Shown one piece after another: positions 42,076 to 51,071 of a DNA stretch of 64,000 nt (positions within the stretch are counted from its first letter, which is position 1; each line of letters opens with the position of its first letter). The notes beneath the pieces were generated by a model. It had not been told where the DNA came from. It worked only from the letters and a program-made list of their open reading frames with translations, and ran no database searches. A program made the translations under genes and the position numbers. The stretch is from Salinispirillum sp049115955 (lineage in GTDB: Bacteria > Pseudomonadota > Gammaproteobacteria > Pseudomonadales > Natronospirillaceae), in NCBI GenBank assembly GCA_049115955.1, contig JAGDZJ010000003.1:1-64000 (forward strand), written 5' to 3'.

Positions 42076-42960
42076 ATGAAAACAATAGCGTTCATCGGCC
42101 TAGGCAACATGGGAGCACCCATGGCGAAGAACCTTATGCAATCGGGTCACTCGGTCACCGTTTTTGATCGCGTGGAAGCCGCCATGGATTTACTGGTCGG
42201 CTCTGGGGCGCGCAAAGCCGTTAACGCGGTAGAAGCGGTAATGGGAGCCGAGTGCGTCATTTCCATGCTGCCCGCAGGTCAACATGTTAAGGGCCTCTAT
42301 TGCGGGCCCGACGGATTGTTCGACACCCTACCGGCTGGTACTTTAGTGATCGATTGCAGCACCATCGACAGTGCCGTGGCGAAGGAAGTCGCGGCGGCAG
42401 CCAGTGATAAGGGTATTTTGTTTATGGATGCCCCGGTATCGGGCGGCACGGCCGGAGCGGCAGCAGGCACCTTAACGTTTATTTGTGGCGGCAGCGACGC
42501 CGTCTTCACGCAGGCCAAACCTATTTTAGAACACATGGGTAAAAACATTTTCCACGCCGGGGACGTCGGCGCCGGACAAATGGCAAAAGCCTGCAATAAT
42601 ATGATGCTGGCCATTCAAATGGCGGGCGTTTCCGAGGCTTTAGGCCTTGGCATTAGGAATGGACTTGATCCCAAGGTCTTGTCGGAAATCATGAAAAACA
42701 GCTCAGGCAGCAACTGGGCGCTGCAGGTGTATAATCCGGTACCGGGGGTGATGGAAAGTGCCCCCGCCAGTCGCAACTATGAAGGCGGTTTTATGGTCGA
42801 CCTGATGGTGAAAGACTTGGGGTTAGCCTTACAGGCCGCCCAAGACTGTCACGCCGACACCCCAATGGGGCAACAAGCCAACGCGCTGTTCACCCAGCAC
42901 GCCAAAGACGGGAACGGCACCCGCGACTTTTCCAGTATCTACTTACGCTATCAACCTTGA
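42076..42960 (+). CDS. mmsB: 3-Hydroxyisobutyrate dehydrogenase
   Basis: The 294-residue NAD enzyme has an N-terminal Rossmann motif FIGLGNMGAPMAKNL, substrate-binding DAPVSGGTAGAAAGTLTF and the catalytic Lys in GAGQMAKACNNMMLA. It oxidises 3-hydroxyisobutyrate to methylmalonate semialdehyde, the substrate of MmsA. The ATG with AGAGGGGAAC upstream was chosen over an earlier in-frame start. It lies 36 bases after the hydrolase gene. Confidence 0.94.
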   Translation: MKTIAFIGLGNMGAPMAKNLMQSGHSVTVFDRVEAAMDLLVGSGARKAVNAVEAVMGAECVISMLPAGQHVKGLYCGPDGLFDTLPAGTLVIDCSTIDSAVAKEVAAAASDKGILFMDAPVSGGTAGAAAGTLTFICGGSDAVFTQAKPILEHMGKNIFHAGDVGAGQMAKACNNMMLAIQMAGVSEALGLGIRNGLDPKVLSEIMKNSSGSNWALQVYNPVPGVMESAPASRNYEGGFMVDLMVKDLGLALQAAQDCHADTPMGQQANALFTQHAKDGNGTRDFSSIYLRYQP

Positions 42961-42969
42961 GACATCGAC

Positions 42970-43728
42970 ATGCAAATTAAAGACGCAGTAATTGCCATCA
43001 CCGGTGGCGGACAAGGCTTAGGCCGCGCAATGGCCTTGCTCCTGGCCCGCCACGGAGCGCGTCTGGCCTTAATCGACATAAACGAAGACCAGTTAGACAA
43101 GACGGCTGCAGAATGTCAGTCGTTAGGTGCCGACGCACATTACTTCATGGCCGACGTGAGTCAGGAGACAGCGGTAGAGCTGACCTTTGCGCAAATTGTC
43201 GACAATATGGGTCGTCTCGACGTCTTGGTTAACAACGCGGGTATCATGCGCGATGGTCTGTTGGTCAAAATGAAAGATGGCAAGCTGGAGAAGAAGATGT
43301 CGCTGGAGCAATTCAACAGCGTCATCCAAGTCAACCTGACCGGCACCTTCCTGTGTGGACGTGAGGCCGCCGCTATTATGGCCGAGCAAGGCAGTGGGTT
43401 GATCATCAACATCGCGTCGGTGTCACGCGCAGGCAATATGGGCCAGACCAACTACTCTGCATCTAAAGCCGCCGTGTCGGCCATGGTAGTGACGTGGGCA
43501 AAAGAGCTGGGTCGCTACGGCGTACGTGTCGCCGGTGTCGCCCCCGGTGCTATTGCCACAGACATGACCGCGCAAATGAAGCCCGAAGCCTTAAAGCGCA
43601 TGGAACAATGGGCCATGCTGGGTCGATTGGGTGACCAAGCCGAGATTGCGCACAGCTTGCAATACATCATCGAAAACGACTTCTACACCGGTCGGATTCT
43701 AGAAATAGACGGCGGCACACGGGTGTGA
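42970..43728 (+). CDS. Short-chain dehydrogenase, likely 3-hydroxyacyl-CoA or acetoacetyl-CoA type
   Basis: The 252-residue classical SDR has the cofactor motif TGGGQGLGRAMA, NNAG at NAGIMRDG, catalytic Ser in NIASVSRAG and the YxxxK in TNYSASKAA. An acidic residue after the second strand (LIDINEDQ) suggests NAD rather than NADP. Members near liu/mms genes act on hydroxyacyl-CoA of isoleucine or related paths; FabG-like reduction is an alternative. It is nine bases behind mmsB and probably the last gene of the operon. Confidence 0.82.
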   Translation: MQIKDAVIAITGGGQGLGRAMALLLARHGARLALIDINEDQLDKTAAECQSLGADAHYFMADVSQETAVELTFAQIVDNMGRLDVLVNNAGIMRDGLLVKMKDGKLEKKMSLEQFNSVIQVNLTGTFLCGREAAAIMAEQGSGLIINIASVSRAGNMGQTNYSASKAAVSAMVVTWAKELGRYGVRVAGVAPGAIATDMTAQMKPEALKRMEQWAMLGRLGDQAEIAHSLQYIIENDFYTGRILEIDGGTRV

Positions 43729-43787
43729 GGGCATGCATTTTCAATCAAGTCAGGTATACTGCCGCTGACTACTAACAGCGTGTACTT

Positions 43788-44348
43788 ATGAACATACCTA
43801 ATATCCTGACGTCCGCGCGCATCGTGATGATCCCGGTGTGCGTAGCGGTTTATTACATTCCTGCGTGGTGGGCTGGCTTGGCCGCTTCTGCCATTTTTAT
43901 TCTGGCAGCGATTACCGACTGGCTGGATGGCTATTTGGCGCGCAAGCTTGATCAATCCACGCCCTTCGGTGCGTTTCTCGACCCGGTGGCTGACAAATTA
44001 ATTGTCGCAGCGGCCTTGGTGGTTCTTGTAGAGACACACGCCTCGTTCTGGTTAACGATTCCCGCTGTGATTATTATTGGCCGTGAAATTGTCATTTCTG
44101 CGCTGCGCGAGTGGATGGCAGAGCTGGGCAAACGCGCGAGCGTCGCGGTTTCCATGGTCGGTAAAGTAAAAACGGCCATGCAAATGACCGCCATTGCCAT
44201 TCTATTAGCCGCCCTGCCCGGCAGTTGGCTGGCAGACATCGGCGTTTATGGTTTGGGCCTCTTATTGCTGCAGGCTTCAGCCGTATTGACTCTGTGGTCA
44301 ATGATCATTTATTTGCGTGCTGCCTGGCCAGAAATACATTGGGATTGA
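43788..44348 (+). CDS. pgsA: CDP-diacylglycerol-glycerol-3-phosphate 3-phosphatidyltransferase
   Basis: The 186-residue membrane enzyme makes phosphatidylglycerol phosphate. It has NIPNILTSARIV at the start and the CDP-alcohol phosphotransferase motif DWLDGYLARKLDQSTPFGAF followed by LDPVADK, with the conserved aspartates, plus four to five membrane helices. tRNA-Cys and tRNA-Leu follow, as in many gammaproteobacteria. uvrC and gacA, which often precede pgsA, are here several kilobases away on the other strand. Confidence 0.95.
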   Translation: MNIPNILTSARIVMIPVCVAVYYIPAWWAGLAASAIFILAAITDWLDGYLARKLDQSTPFGAFLDPVADKLIVAAALVVLVETHASFWLTIPAVIIIGREIVISALREWMAELGKRASVAVSMVGKVKTAMQMTAIAILLAALPGSWLADIGVYGLGLLLLQASAVLTLWSMIIYLRAAWPEIHWD

Positions 44349-44418
44349 AAAACCTGCGGTAAATCAGGCCTTTAGGTTGACAGCGCACATAATTCGCTTA
44401 CAATGCGCAGCACAAAAT

Positions 44419-44492
44419 GGCTGGATGGCAGAGTGGTCATGCAGCGGACTGCAACTCCGTGAACGCCGGTTCGATTCCGACTCCAGCCTCCA
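44419..44492 (+). tRNA. tRNA-Cys (anticodon GCA)
   Basis: Acceptor stem GGCTGGA pairs with TCCAGCC, the anticodon GCA is at 44451-44453, the T arm contains GGTTCGATTCC, and CCA is encoded at the 3' end. It lies 70 bases behind pgsA. A terminator follows at once. Confidence 0.95.
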
Positions 44493-44502
44493 TTTTTGAA
44501 AG

Positions 44503-44531
44503 AAGTCGACATCTTCAGTCGACTTTTTTAT
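44503..44531 (+). terminator. Intrinsic terminator after tRNA-Cys
   Basis: AAGTCGAC and GTCGACTT pair around ATCTTCA, and TTTTTTA runs from the end of the stem. It separates tRNA-Cys from tRNA-Leu, so the latter may need its own promoter in 44532-44596. Confidence 0.85.
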
Positions 44532-44596
44532 TCTAGCGGACATCCAAGTTCGTTAAGCGCACCTCACCTGCGCTACCCTGCAACAGCGTTTTCAGG

Positions 44597-44684
44597 GCCC
44601 GGATGGTGAAATTGGTATACACAGGAGACTTAAAATCTCCCGATCATTGCGATCGTGCCGGTTCAAGTCCGGCTCCGGGCACCA
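44597..44684 (+). tRNA. tRNA-Leu (anticodon TAA)
   Basis: The class II tRNA has acceptor stem GCCCGGA/TCCGGGC, anticodon TAA at 44631-44633, a variable arm CGATCATTGCGATCG and an encoded CCA. It reads UUA and UUG codons. Confidence 0.95.
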
Positions 44685-44778
44685 CTTCTTACTCTCACCT
44701 ATAACCCTAAGCACTGCTATTCCACGCATTGAATTAGTCACTTTCGTATCGTCTTCCTTCGCATTCCGCAACCCCCAC

Positions 44779-44790
44779 ATTGTCGACAAT
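44779..44790 (+). promoter_or_regulatory. Palindrome ATTGTCGACAAT (distal) before prpE
   Basis: A perfect 12-base palindrome occurs 162 bases before the prpE start. The identical sequence recurs at 44877-44888, and the related palindrome GACAATTGTC lies between them at 44804-44813. Such sites suit a GntR-family dimer. The 267-base gap between tRNA-Leu and prpE holds no gene. Confidence 0.6.
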
Positions 44791-44876
44791 CACTTACGCA
44801 TTAGACAATTGTCGTAGTTCTTTTCTTACTCACTTAGCCTAATCTACTCGCCAGTAGGGCCGACGTACTGCCACTG

Positions 44877-44888
44877 ATTGTCGACAAT
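44877..44888 (+). promoter_or_regulatory. Palindrome ATTGTCGACAAT (proximal) before prpE
   Basis: Second exact copy, 98 bases from the first and 63 bases before the prpE ATG. Two equal sites at this distance suggest cooperative binding or DNA looping; this is inference. Confidence 0.6.
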
Positions 44889-44951
44889 AGCTGGTAACGC
44901 CCTCATGGTATCGACACCTCGGTTTCGTTATAAAAACAATAGGCACCCACC

Positions 44952-46859
44952 ATGAAAACGTACAACGACCTGTATGATCTCGCATTCCATCAGCCCGCAC
45001 AGTTCTGGGATGCCGAGGCGGCACGGCTACCCTGGTTTAAATCCCCGCAACGAGTACTCAGCCAAGACGATCACGGCATCGCGCGTTGGTTCGCTGATGG
45101 TGAAATGAACACCTGCTATATGGCACTGGATCATCACGTAAAAAATGGCCGTGCTGACCAAGTGGCTATTTATTACGATTCACCCGTCACGCAACAAAAG
45201 CGCGCCATCACCTTTCAACAACTACTGGAAGATACCGCTCTGTTTGCTGGCGTGTTGCGTGCCCAAGGCGTGGAAAAAGGCGACACTGTGGTTATCTACA
45301 TGCCGATGATCCCTGAGGCCTTGGTAGCCATGCTGGCAGTGGCGCGGATCGGCGCCATACATTCGGTCGTGTTCGGGGGTTTTGCACCACACGAACTGGC
45401 TGTACGCATTGATGACGCCCACCCTAAAGTGGTGGTGTCGGCGTCTTGCGGCGTTGAAGTTACCAAAGTCATTCCTTACAAGCCTCTGCTTGATGAAGCC
45501 TTAGCGCAAGCTAATTACCCGCCGCAAAAGTGCATCGTGTTTCAGCGGCCGGAGCAGAGAGCTACCTTGGAAGAACCGCGCGATATTGACTGGCAACAAG
45601 CCATGGCGGCGGCTGAACCGATCGGCTGCACGCCTGTCGCAGGCACCGACCCGCTGTATGTACTGTATACGTCTGGCACAACGGGCAAGCCTAAGGGTGT
45701 ACAACGAGATAATGGCGGACACGCTGTAGCGCTGAATTTTGCCATGCGTGCGGTTTACGACACAAAGCCCGGCGACGTATTTTGGGCGGCGTCTGACATT
45801 GGCTGGGTAGTAGGACACTCTTTCATTTTGTATGGCCCTTTAATTGCCGGGTGCTCTACGGTGCTGTACGAAGGCAAGCCGGTACGCACACCTGACGCCG
45901 GTGCGTTTTGGCGCGTCTGCGCAGAATACGGCGTAAAGACGCTGTTCGCCGCACCGACCGCTTTTCGTGCCATAAAGAAAGAAGACCCCAATGCAGAGGG
46001 TCTGCGCCATCATGACATTTCTGCTTTGAAATACATCTTCGTGGCGGGAGAGCGCTTGGATCCTCCCACGTATGAGTGGATTAAATCTCAGACGGGTAAG
46101 CCCGTCATTGACCACTGGTGGCAAACCGAAACCGGCTGGCCAGTGTGCGCGAACCTAATGGGCATAGAACCCAAGCCAACCAAACCGGGGTCATCCACGT
46201 TGCCCGTGCCGGGCTACCAAATCGTTGTGCTGGATGAGGCGGGACAAGAAGTACCCCGTGGCGAACAAGGGGCGATCGCGCTGCGTTTACCGCTGCCACC
46301 GGGTTGTCTAGCGACCCTTTGGCGGGACCATGAGCGTTTCGCACGCGGCTATCTAGAGACGTATCCCGGCTACTATTTGACCGGCGACGGTGGCTACTGT
46401 GATGACGATGGTTATGTCTTCATCATGGGCCGCATTGATGACGTGATCAATGTGGCGGGTCATCGTCTCTCAACGGGAGAAATGGAAGAAATCATTGCCG
46501 CACACCCTGCGGTTGCAGAGTGTGCAGTGATCGGCATTCCCGATGAGTTGAAGGGTCAGAAGCCACTAGGGCTTGTGGTATTGAAGGATGGAGCCGACAT
46601 CACGGAAGCGGAGCTAGAGCGTGTTTTGATCGAACACGTCCGCCATGACATTGGTGCAATCGCGTGTTTTCAACATGCGCTTCAAGTCGCACGCTTGCCC
46701 AAGACACGGTCCGGAAAAATACTGCGCAAACTGTTGCGTCAAATCGCCGCTGGTGAAGCCTACACAGTACCCTCCACCATCGACGACCCCGGCTGTTTGC
46801 CAGAAATTGAGCAGGCCTTGTTAGCGCGCTGTTTAATAGAGCCGACGGATATCCCATAG
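44952..46859 (+). CDS. prpE: Propionyl-CoA synthetase
   Basis: The 635-residue acyl-adenylate-forming enzyme activates propionate. It has YTSGTTGKPKGVQRDNGGHA (PrpE-type extension of the P-loop), DHWWQTETGWP, GRIDDVINVAGHRLSTGEME and the C-terminal catalytic Lys in TRSGKILRKLLRQI. Its length matches PrpE rather than acetyl-CoA synthetase. No other prp (methylcitrate cycle) gene is adjacent. It could serve propionate uptake next to the branched-chain pathways, which make propionyl-CoA. Twin palindromes upstream suggest specific regulation. Confidence 0.92.
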   Translation: MKTYNDLYDLAFHQPAQFWDAEAARLPWFKSPQRVLSQDDHGIARWFADGEMNTCYMALDHHVKNGRADQVAIYYDSPVTQQKRAITFQQLLEDTALFAGVLRAQGVEKGDTVVIYMPMIPEALVAMLAVARIGAIHSVVFGGFAPHELAVRIDDAHPKVVVSASCGVEVTKVIPYKPLLDEALAQANYPPQKCIVFQRPEQRATLEEPRDIDWQQAMAAAEPIGCTPVAGTDPLYVLYTSGTTGKPKGVQRDNGGHAVALNFAMRAVYDTKPGDVFWAASDIGWVVGHSFILYGPLIAGCSTVLYEGKPVRTPDAGAFWRVCAEYGVKTLFAAPTAFRAIKKEDPNAEGLRHHDISALKYIFVAGERLDPPTYEWIKSQTGKPVIDHWWQTETGWPVCANLMGIEPKPTKPGSSTLPVPGYQIVVLDEAGQEVPRGEQGAIALRLPLPPGCLATLWRDHERFARGYLETYPGYYLTGDGGYCDDDGYVFIMGRIDDVINVAGHRLSTGEMEEIIAAHPAVAECAVIGIPDELKGQKPLGLVVLKDGADITEAELERVLIEHVRHDIGAIACFQHALQVARLPKTRSGKILRKLLRQIAAGEAYTVPSTIDDPGCLPEIEQALLARCLIEPTDIP

Positions 46860-46873
46860 TGCTCAGGAAGCCT

Positions 46874-47263
46874 TTAGGCTTCGGGGATCCGATATTCAAC
46901 GGAGCTTGCAAACCACGAAACGGCGGACTCCAGGTGCAGTATTTTCACCTCAGGGTTCGCCAACGCCGTGTCGAGCGTGGCTACCCGAAGCCGTACGGTG
47001 TCTGGCTTGGCGGTGGTACGCGCGAACAGGTGAGTACCACAGTTCGCGCAGAAAAACCGTCGCTTACCCGGAGAGGACTCGAAATTACTCAGTAACTCGT
47101 TCCCTGTGGTTATATTAAAAGCACTCGCCGAAACCGAAGCGCCGGCAGACAGCACCGTGCCGTGCGCTTTGCGGCACACCGAGCAATGGCACAGATCAAT
47201 TCGGTGCAGGGTTTCATCCAGCGTATAAGTTACTTGGCCACACAAGCAGCTACCTTGGTGCAT
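46874..47263 (-). CDS. GFA/CENP-V family zinc-binding protein
   Basis: This 129-residue protein has the zinc cysteines in GSCLCGQVTY, CHCSVCRKAHG and FFCANCGTHLF, the pattern of the glutathione-dependent formaldehyde-activating (GFA) fold. Substrate is unknown; the family includes S-hydroxymethylglutathione-linked and many uncharacterised members. It is convergent with prpE, 14 bases apart, without a clear terminator. Confidence 0.85.
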   Translation of the reverse strand: MHQGSCLCGQVTYTLDETLHRIDLCHCSVCRKAHGTVLSAGASVSASAFNITTGNELLSNFESSPGKRRFFCANCGTHLFARTTAKPDTVRLRVATLDTALANPEVKILHLESAVSWFASSVEYRIPEA

Positions 47264-47284
47264 CTCGCTTCTCCTGCGTGAAGA

Positions 47285-47479
47285 TCAGTCTGGAAATTTT
47301 TCTGAGCACAATTCGCCACCCATGCCCCAGTTCTCTTTTTTAACTTCATTCAGGATCACCTGTACTGAGGCCGTACTGCAGCCCAGCACACGCGTGGTGG
47401 TTTCCGTCAACTCTTCGATCAACTGCTTACGTGCGGCCAGTGGCCGCCCTTCCCAAAGTTCTACATGAATAGTGGGCAT
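47285..47479 (-). CDS. 4-Oxalocrotonate tautomerase-like small enzyme
   Basis: The 64-residue product starts Met-Pro (PTIHVELWEGRPLAARKQLI). The N-terminal proline exposed after Met removal is the catalytic base of the tautomerase superfamily. A basic stretch and VQVILNEVKKENWGMGG follow as in 4-OT subunits. The ATG is preceded by GAGGAG; a longer upstream frame has no family match. The native substrate is unknown. The GFA gene follows on the same strand, 21 bases away. Confidence 0.85.
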   Translation of the reverse strand: MPTIHVELWEGRPLAARKQLIEELTETTTRVLGCSTASVQVILNEVKKENWGMGGELCSEKFPD

Positions 47480-47606
47480 AAAAAATCTCCTCTTTTGTAC
47501 GGTTCGATTTACGGTGATAATTGATGCGCGCAGCGCACCAGCATGGTACTGCTTCGCGTGATCTGTAACTATATAGTAAGAGCATCGGCTAAGGACTTTA
47601 CTCATC

Positions 47607-48227
47607 GTGTCTATTGAAAGCGCCATCACCTATTTTATTGCGATCTTCATATTCGCCATTACCCCCGGACCGGGCATATTTGCCTTGTTGGCACGAGGCA
47701 TAACCTCTGGTATTTCGTCGTGCTTTCCACTGGCGTTCGGCATGACGGTCAGCGACATCATCTATTTGTTGCTGGCGTGTTTTGGCTTGGCGGCCATCGC
47801 TGAGAACTGGAGTGAGGCCTTCACCGTCATTCGCATTCTGGGGGCGGTGTACTTGGTTTACCTAGGTTGGAAGATGTGGACCACACCCATCAAGGTGCAA
47901 TCGATCACCGATGACTCGGTTACACTGCCTAGCCCGCTGGCGAGCTTCTTTCAAGGCTTCCTGATTTCAGCCTCGAACCCTAAGGTGATTTTATTTTATA
48001 TCGCTTTTTTACCGACGTTCATCGACCTGACCCGCTTAACACGCGCCGATATTGGCCTTGTGGTTCTGCTGACTATGCTCGGGTTAATGCTGGGGTTGAT
48101 GCTCATCGCAGCGGGTATATCAACGGCTCGGCGCTTCTTCCAGTCTGAAAAAGCGATGAAGGCCATGAACCGCAGTGCGGGCTCTTTGATGATTGCGGCC
48201 GGGTTGTTTCTGGCGGGCAAGAGCTGA
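47607..48227 (+). CDS. LysE/RhtB family amino-acid exporter
   Basis: The 206-residue protein has six membrane helices and the LysE signature FAITPGPGIFALLARGITSG near the N terminus, then YLVYLGWKMW and FFQGFLISASNPKVILFYIAF. It should export amino acids or related solutes; the substrate cannot be named. The start is a GTG with AAGGA upstream. It is divergent from the tautomerase gene and ends four bases before the convergent ATP-grasp gene. Confidence 0.88.
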   Translation: MSIESAITYFIAIFIFAITPGPGIFALLARGITSGISSCFPLAFGMTVSDIIYLLLACFGLAAIAENWSEAFTVIRILGAVYLVYLGWKMWTTPIKVQSITDDSVTLPSPLASFFQGFLISASNPKVILFYIAFLPTFIDLTRLTRADIGLVVLLTMLGLMLGLMLIAAGISTARRFFQSEKAMKAMNRSAGSLMIAAGLFLAGKS

Positions 48228-48231
48228 TTAA

Positions 48232-49083
48232 TCAAGACGCCTGAGTGTTGTCCGTATCTACCAAGGTAACCGTGCCGGCCGCGACAAGCTGGTCCAACGG
48301 CATACTCACGACGTCTTTGGGCAATTGTTCGTAGAGATACGGCTGAATAGCTGCCGCTAGGGCTTGATCCATCCTTGGCATGCCCTGGTTGCCAAAAAGG
48401 CGGTTGAACTCAAATACGTACGGGTGGTTGCCGACCATGGCGACATCGAAGCCGGCGTGGTCAATATTCAGTCGCTGCGCCAGAGTCACCACCAATTCGA
48501 TAGCCGCAGGATGCAGCGGTGCATGCTCTACGATGCCCCCCTGACTGACGTTGTTATGGAATCCGTTGTCTGATTGCAGGCGCCAATAGCCACCCAGAAT
48601 TTGCTTACCGACCACGATGATGCGCATATCGCGATCAATCGGCAGATACTCTTGCGCGTACAACACGGGCGTTATTGCACAGTAATCCCGCCATTGCCGA
48701 CGCTCATTGATCAAAAACACACCCTCCCCCATGCTGGCGCGTGGAATTTTGGCGACATACGGAGTGTCCATAACGTCCCATATACGCTCTTGTTCGCTGG
48801 GTGTATTGGAGGCAATGATGGTATCCGGGGTGTTGTTGGGCACGACAGCCCTGAAGACCCGTGTCATCTCAACCTTGTCATGCCCGAGGACGTACGTCGC
48901 AGGGCTGGGAAAGACGCGACAATTCCAAGCGTAATGCAGTGTATTCAGTTGCCAATACTCGGGGAACAGCACCCAATCAGCGGCACGAATTTCCGTTTCA
49001 TGGCGCAAAAAATGGTCGGGTTTGACGTAACGAACGACCGGTAGGTGCAGTGTGCGGAGCGAATCAAAGGTGATTAGATTCAT
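48232..49083 (-). CDS. ATP-grasp (RimK-like) protein, unknown substrate
   Basis: The 283-residue protein has an ATP-grasp layout. A pre-ATP domain (about 1-85) leads to a nucleotide-binding lysine in YVAKIPRASMGEGVFLI (about 113-129), then YAQEYLPIDRDMRIIVVG, ILGGYWR and the metal-binding end NHPYVFEFNRLFGNQGM. The fold joins a carboxylate to an amine or thiol, as RimK or glutathione synthetase do. The first 80 residues do not resemble a named member. It stands alone between lysE and a REP copy, so the context gives no partner. Confidence 0.72.
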   Translation of the reverse strand: MNLITFDSLRTLHLPVVRYVKPDHFLRHETEIRAADWVLFPEYWQLNTLHYAWNCRVFPSPATYVLGHDKVEMTRVFRAVVPNNTPDTIIASNTPSEQERIWDVMDTPYVAKIPRASMGEGVFLINERRQWRDYCAITPVLYAQEYLPIDRDMRIIVVGKQILGGYWRLQSDNGFHNNVSQGGIVEHAPLHPAAIELVVTLAQRLNIDHAGFDVAMVGNHPYVFEFNRLFGNQGMPRMDQALAAAIQPYLYEQLPKDVVSMPLDQLVAAGTVTLVDTDNTQAS

Positions 49084-49171
49084 GATGTGTAGTCAGAAAA
49101 GACGAGCGGATATTACTGGAAGGCCTGACGAAAAACTACTGGGGCTGGCGAATATTTAATCAACGGTAGGC

Positions 49172-49198
49172 ATTCGGCCAGAGGGCTGGCCTCCTACG
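49172..49198. repeat. Single REP-like hairpin
   Basis: One right-hand REP half, stem GGCCAG/CTGGCC with loop AGGG, ending CCTCCTACG, behind the uvrC stop. The 130-base gap between uvrC and the ATP-grasp gene holds nothing else that I can see. Confidence 0.75.
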
Positions 49199-49213
49199 GG
49201 ATCGCGAACGAAA

Positions 49214-51067
49214 TCAATTGGAATGCAAAAAATCATAGATCGACTGTGCCAGCGCTCGACTGACACCCTTCACCTTGGCTATTTCGTCCACACTGGCGCT
49301 CTTTACCGCGATACCGCTGCCGAAATGCCGCACCAACGCTTTACGGCGCTCATTCCCAATGCCGGGCACGTCGTCCAACAGAGAGCGAGTGCGTGTTTTG
49401 TCACGCCGGGCTCGGTGCCCGGCGATGGCGAAGCGGTGCGATTCATCACGAATGTGCTGCAACAGATGCAAACCCGGCGAATGCTTGTCGATGACAATTT
49501 CGTGCTGCGCGTCGTCCAGATACAGGGTTTCCATGCCTGCCTTACGGGTGATGCCTTTGGCGATACCCAGTAACCGCGGTTGAATACCTAGTTCCGCCAT
49601 AACCTCTTGCGCCACACCTAATTGGCCTTTGCCGCCATCAATAATGATGAGATCCGGCAATGGCGTCTCTTCCTTCATCAGGCGACTGTATCGCCTTGTA
49701 AGCGCTTGCTGCATGGCGGCGTAATCATCACCGCCCGTAATGCCTTCGATATTAAACCGTCGATACAGTCGCTTCGCTGGTCCTTGGCGGTCAAACACTA
49801 CGCAACTGGCGACCGTGGCTTCGCCATGGCTGTGGGAAATATCGAAACACTCCATGCGCTGAATCGGCTCTGGTAACTTCAAGGCCTCTTCCAGCTTGCG
49901 GAAACGCGCTTCAACGCTGTCTTTGCCCGCGATGTGCATGGCCAGTTGCTCCGTGGCGTTGGTCAGAGCCAAGTCACGCCATTTGGCTCGATCGCCACGT
50001 ACCTGCCCGCGTAAGGTGACTTTGCGCTGCGCGCTGTCGGTGAGCGCCTGACTCAGTACACTGGTGCTGTCGGCGCCGAGGTTGGGCACAGGGATAATCT
50101 CTGGCGGAATCTCGCGACCGGTAGCACCTAGGTAGTACTGCCCAATATAGGCCTCTATCAGCTCTTCAGCGGTTTCGGCAATACCGGGCTTAGGATGATG
50201 GGTTTTGCTGCCGATCAAGCGACCGTTGCGCACCATCAGTTGATGCACGCAACAGCCTCGCCCTTCATAGACGGCAGCAACGATGTCCACATTGCCCTGC
50301 TTGCCCTCGACATGCTGCTGCTCCTGAATTTTACGCAACAGGAGCACTTGGTCGCGATACTCGGCGGCTTTTTCGAAGTTCAGTTCCGCCGCGGCTTCGT
50401 CCATTTGCTGATGGATGTCGTTTAACAGGTCCTGATTTTTGCCCGCTAAGAACAGCGTGGTTTTGTGCAGGTCGTCGGCGTACTCCTCGTCGGTCACATA
50501 ACCCACACAGGGTGCTTTGCAGCGTTTTATTTGGTACTGCAAGCACGGCCGTGAGCGGCCTTGAAAAACACTGTCTTCGCACTGGCGTACCTTAAAGGCT
50601 TTCTGCAGGGTCGACAGGCTTTCACGCACTGCACTGGCGCTGGGAAACGGACCGAAATACTGCCCTTTCTTCTTGCGTGCCCCTCGGTGCAGATGCAAAC
50701 CTGGCCACTGCTGTTCCGAAGACAAATAGATGTAGGGGTAGCCTTTGTCGTCCACCAGCATGATGTTGTAAGGCGGGCGATGGGTTTTGATCAGCGTTTG
50801 TTCCAACAACAACGCTTCGGTTTCACTGTGCGTGACGGTGATTTCAATACGTGCGATGCGCTGCACCAGAGCAACGGTTTTGTTGGTCAGGCCGCGGGCT
50901 CGAAAATAACTGCTGACGCGATTTTTGAGATTTTTGGCTTTGCCGACGTACAGCAGATCGCCGTCGTCGCCAAACATACGGTACACACCGGGTTTAGGCG
51001 TCAGCGTTTTTAGAAAGGATTGATGGTCGAACACCGAACGCGCGGATGAATCAGAAAACTCAGTCAT
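49214..51067 (-). CDS. uvrC: Excinuclease ABC subunit C
   Basis: The 617-residue nuclease makes both incisions in nucleotide excision repair. It has the GIY-YIG domain at the start (PGVYRMFGDDGDLLYVGKAK), a UVR motif (LNFEKAAEYRDQV, near 200), the RNase H-like endonuclease region (MECFDISHSHGE, LIIIDGGKGQL) and C-terminal helix-hairpin-helix repeats (LLDDVPGIGNERR). It lies four bases behind gacA, the arrangement common to gammaproteobacteria. Confidence 0.97.
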   Translation of the reverse strand: MTEFSDSSARSVFDHQSFLKTLTPKPGVYRMFGDDGDLLYVGKAKNLKNRVSSYFRARGLTNKTVALVQRIARIEITVTHSETEALLLEQTLIKTHRPPYNIMLVDDKGYPYIYLSSEQQWPGLHLHRGARKKKGQYFGPFPSASAVRESLSTLQKAFKVRQCEDSVFQGRSRPCLQYQIKRCKAPCVGYVTDEEYADDLHKTTLFLAGKNQDLLNDIHQQMDEAAAELNFEKAAEYRDQVLLLRKIQEQQHVEGKQGNVDIVAAVYEGRGCCVHQLMVRNGRLIGSKTHHPKPGIAETAEELIEAYIGQYYLGATGREIPPEIIPVPNLGADSTSVLSQALTDSAQRKVTLRGQVRGDRAKWRDLALTNATEQLAMHIAGKDSVEARFRKLEEALKLPEPIQRMECFDISHSHGEATVASCVVFDRQGPAKRLYRRFNIEGITGGDDYAAMQQALTRRYSRLMKEETPLPDLIIIDGGKGQLGVAQEVMAELGIQPRLLGIAKGITRKAGMETLYLDDAQHEIVIDKHSPGLHLLQHIRDESHRFAIAGHRARRDKTRTRSLLDDVPGIGNERRKALVRHFGSGIAVKSASVDEIAKVKGVSRALAQSIYDFLHSN

Positions 51068-51071
51068 GACG

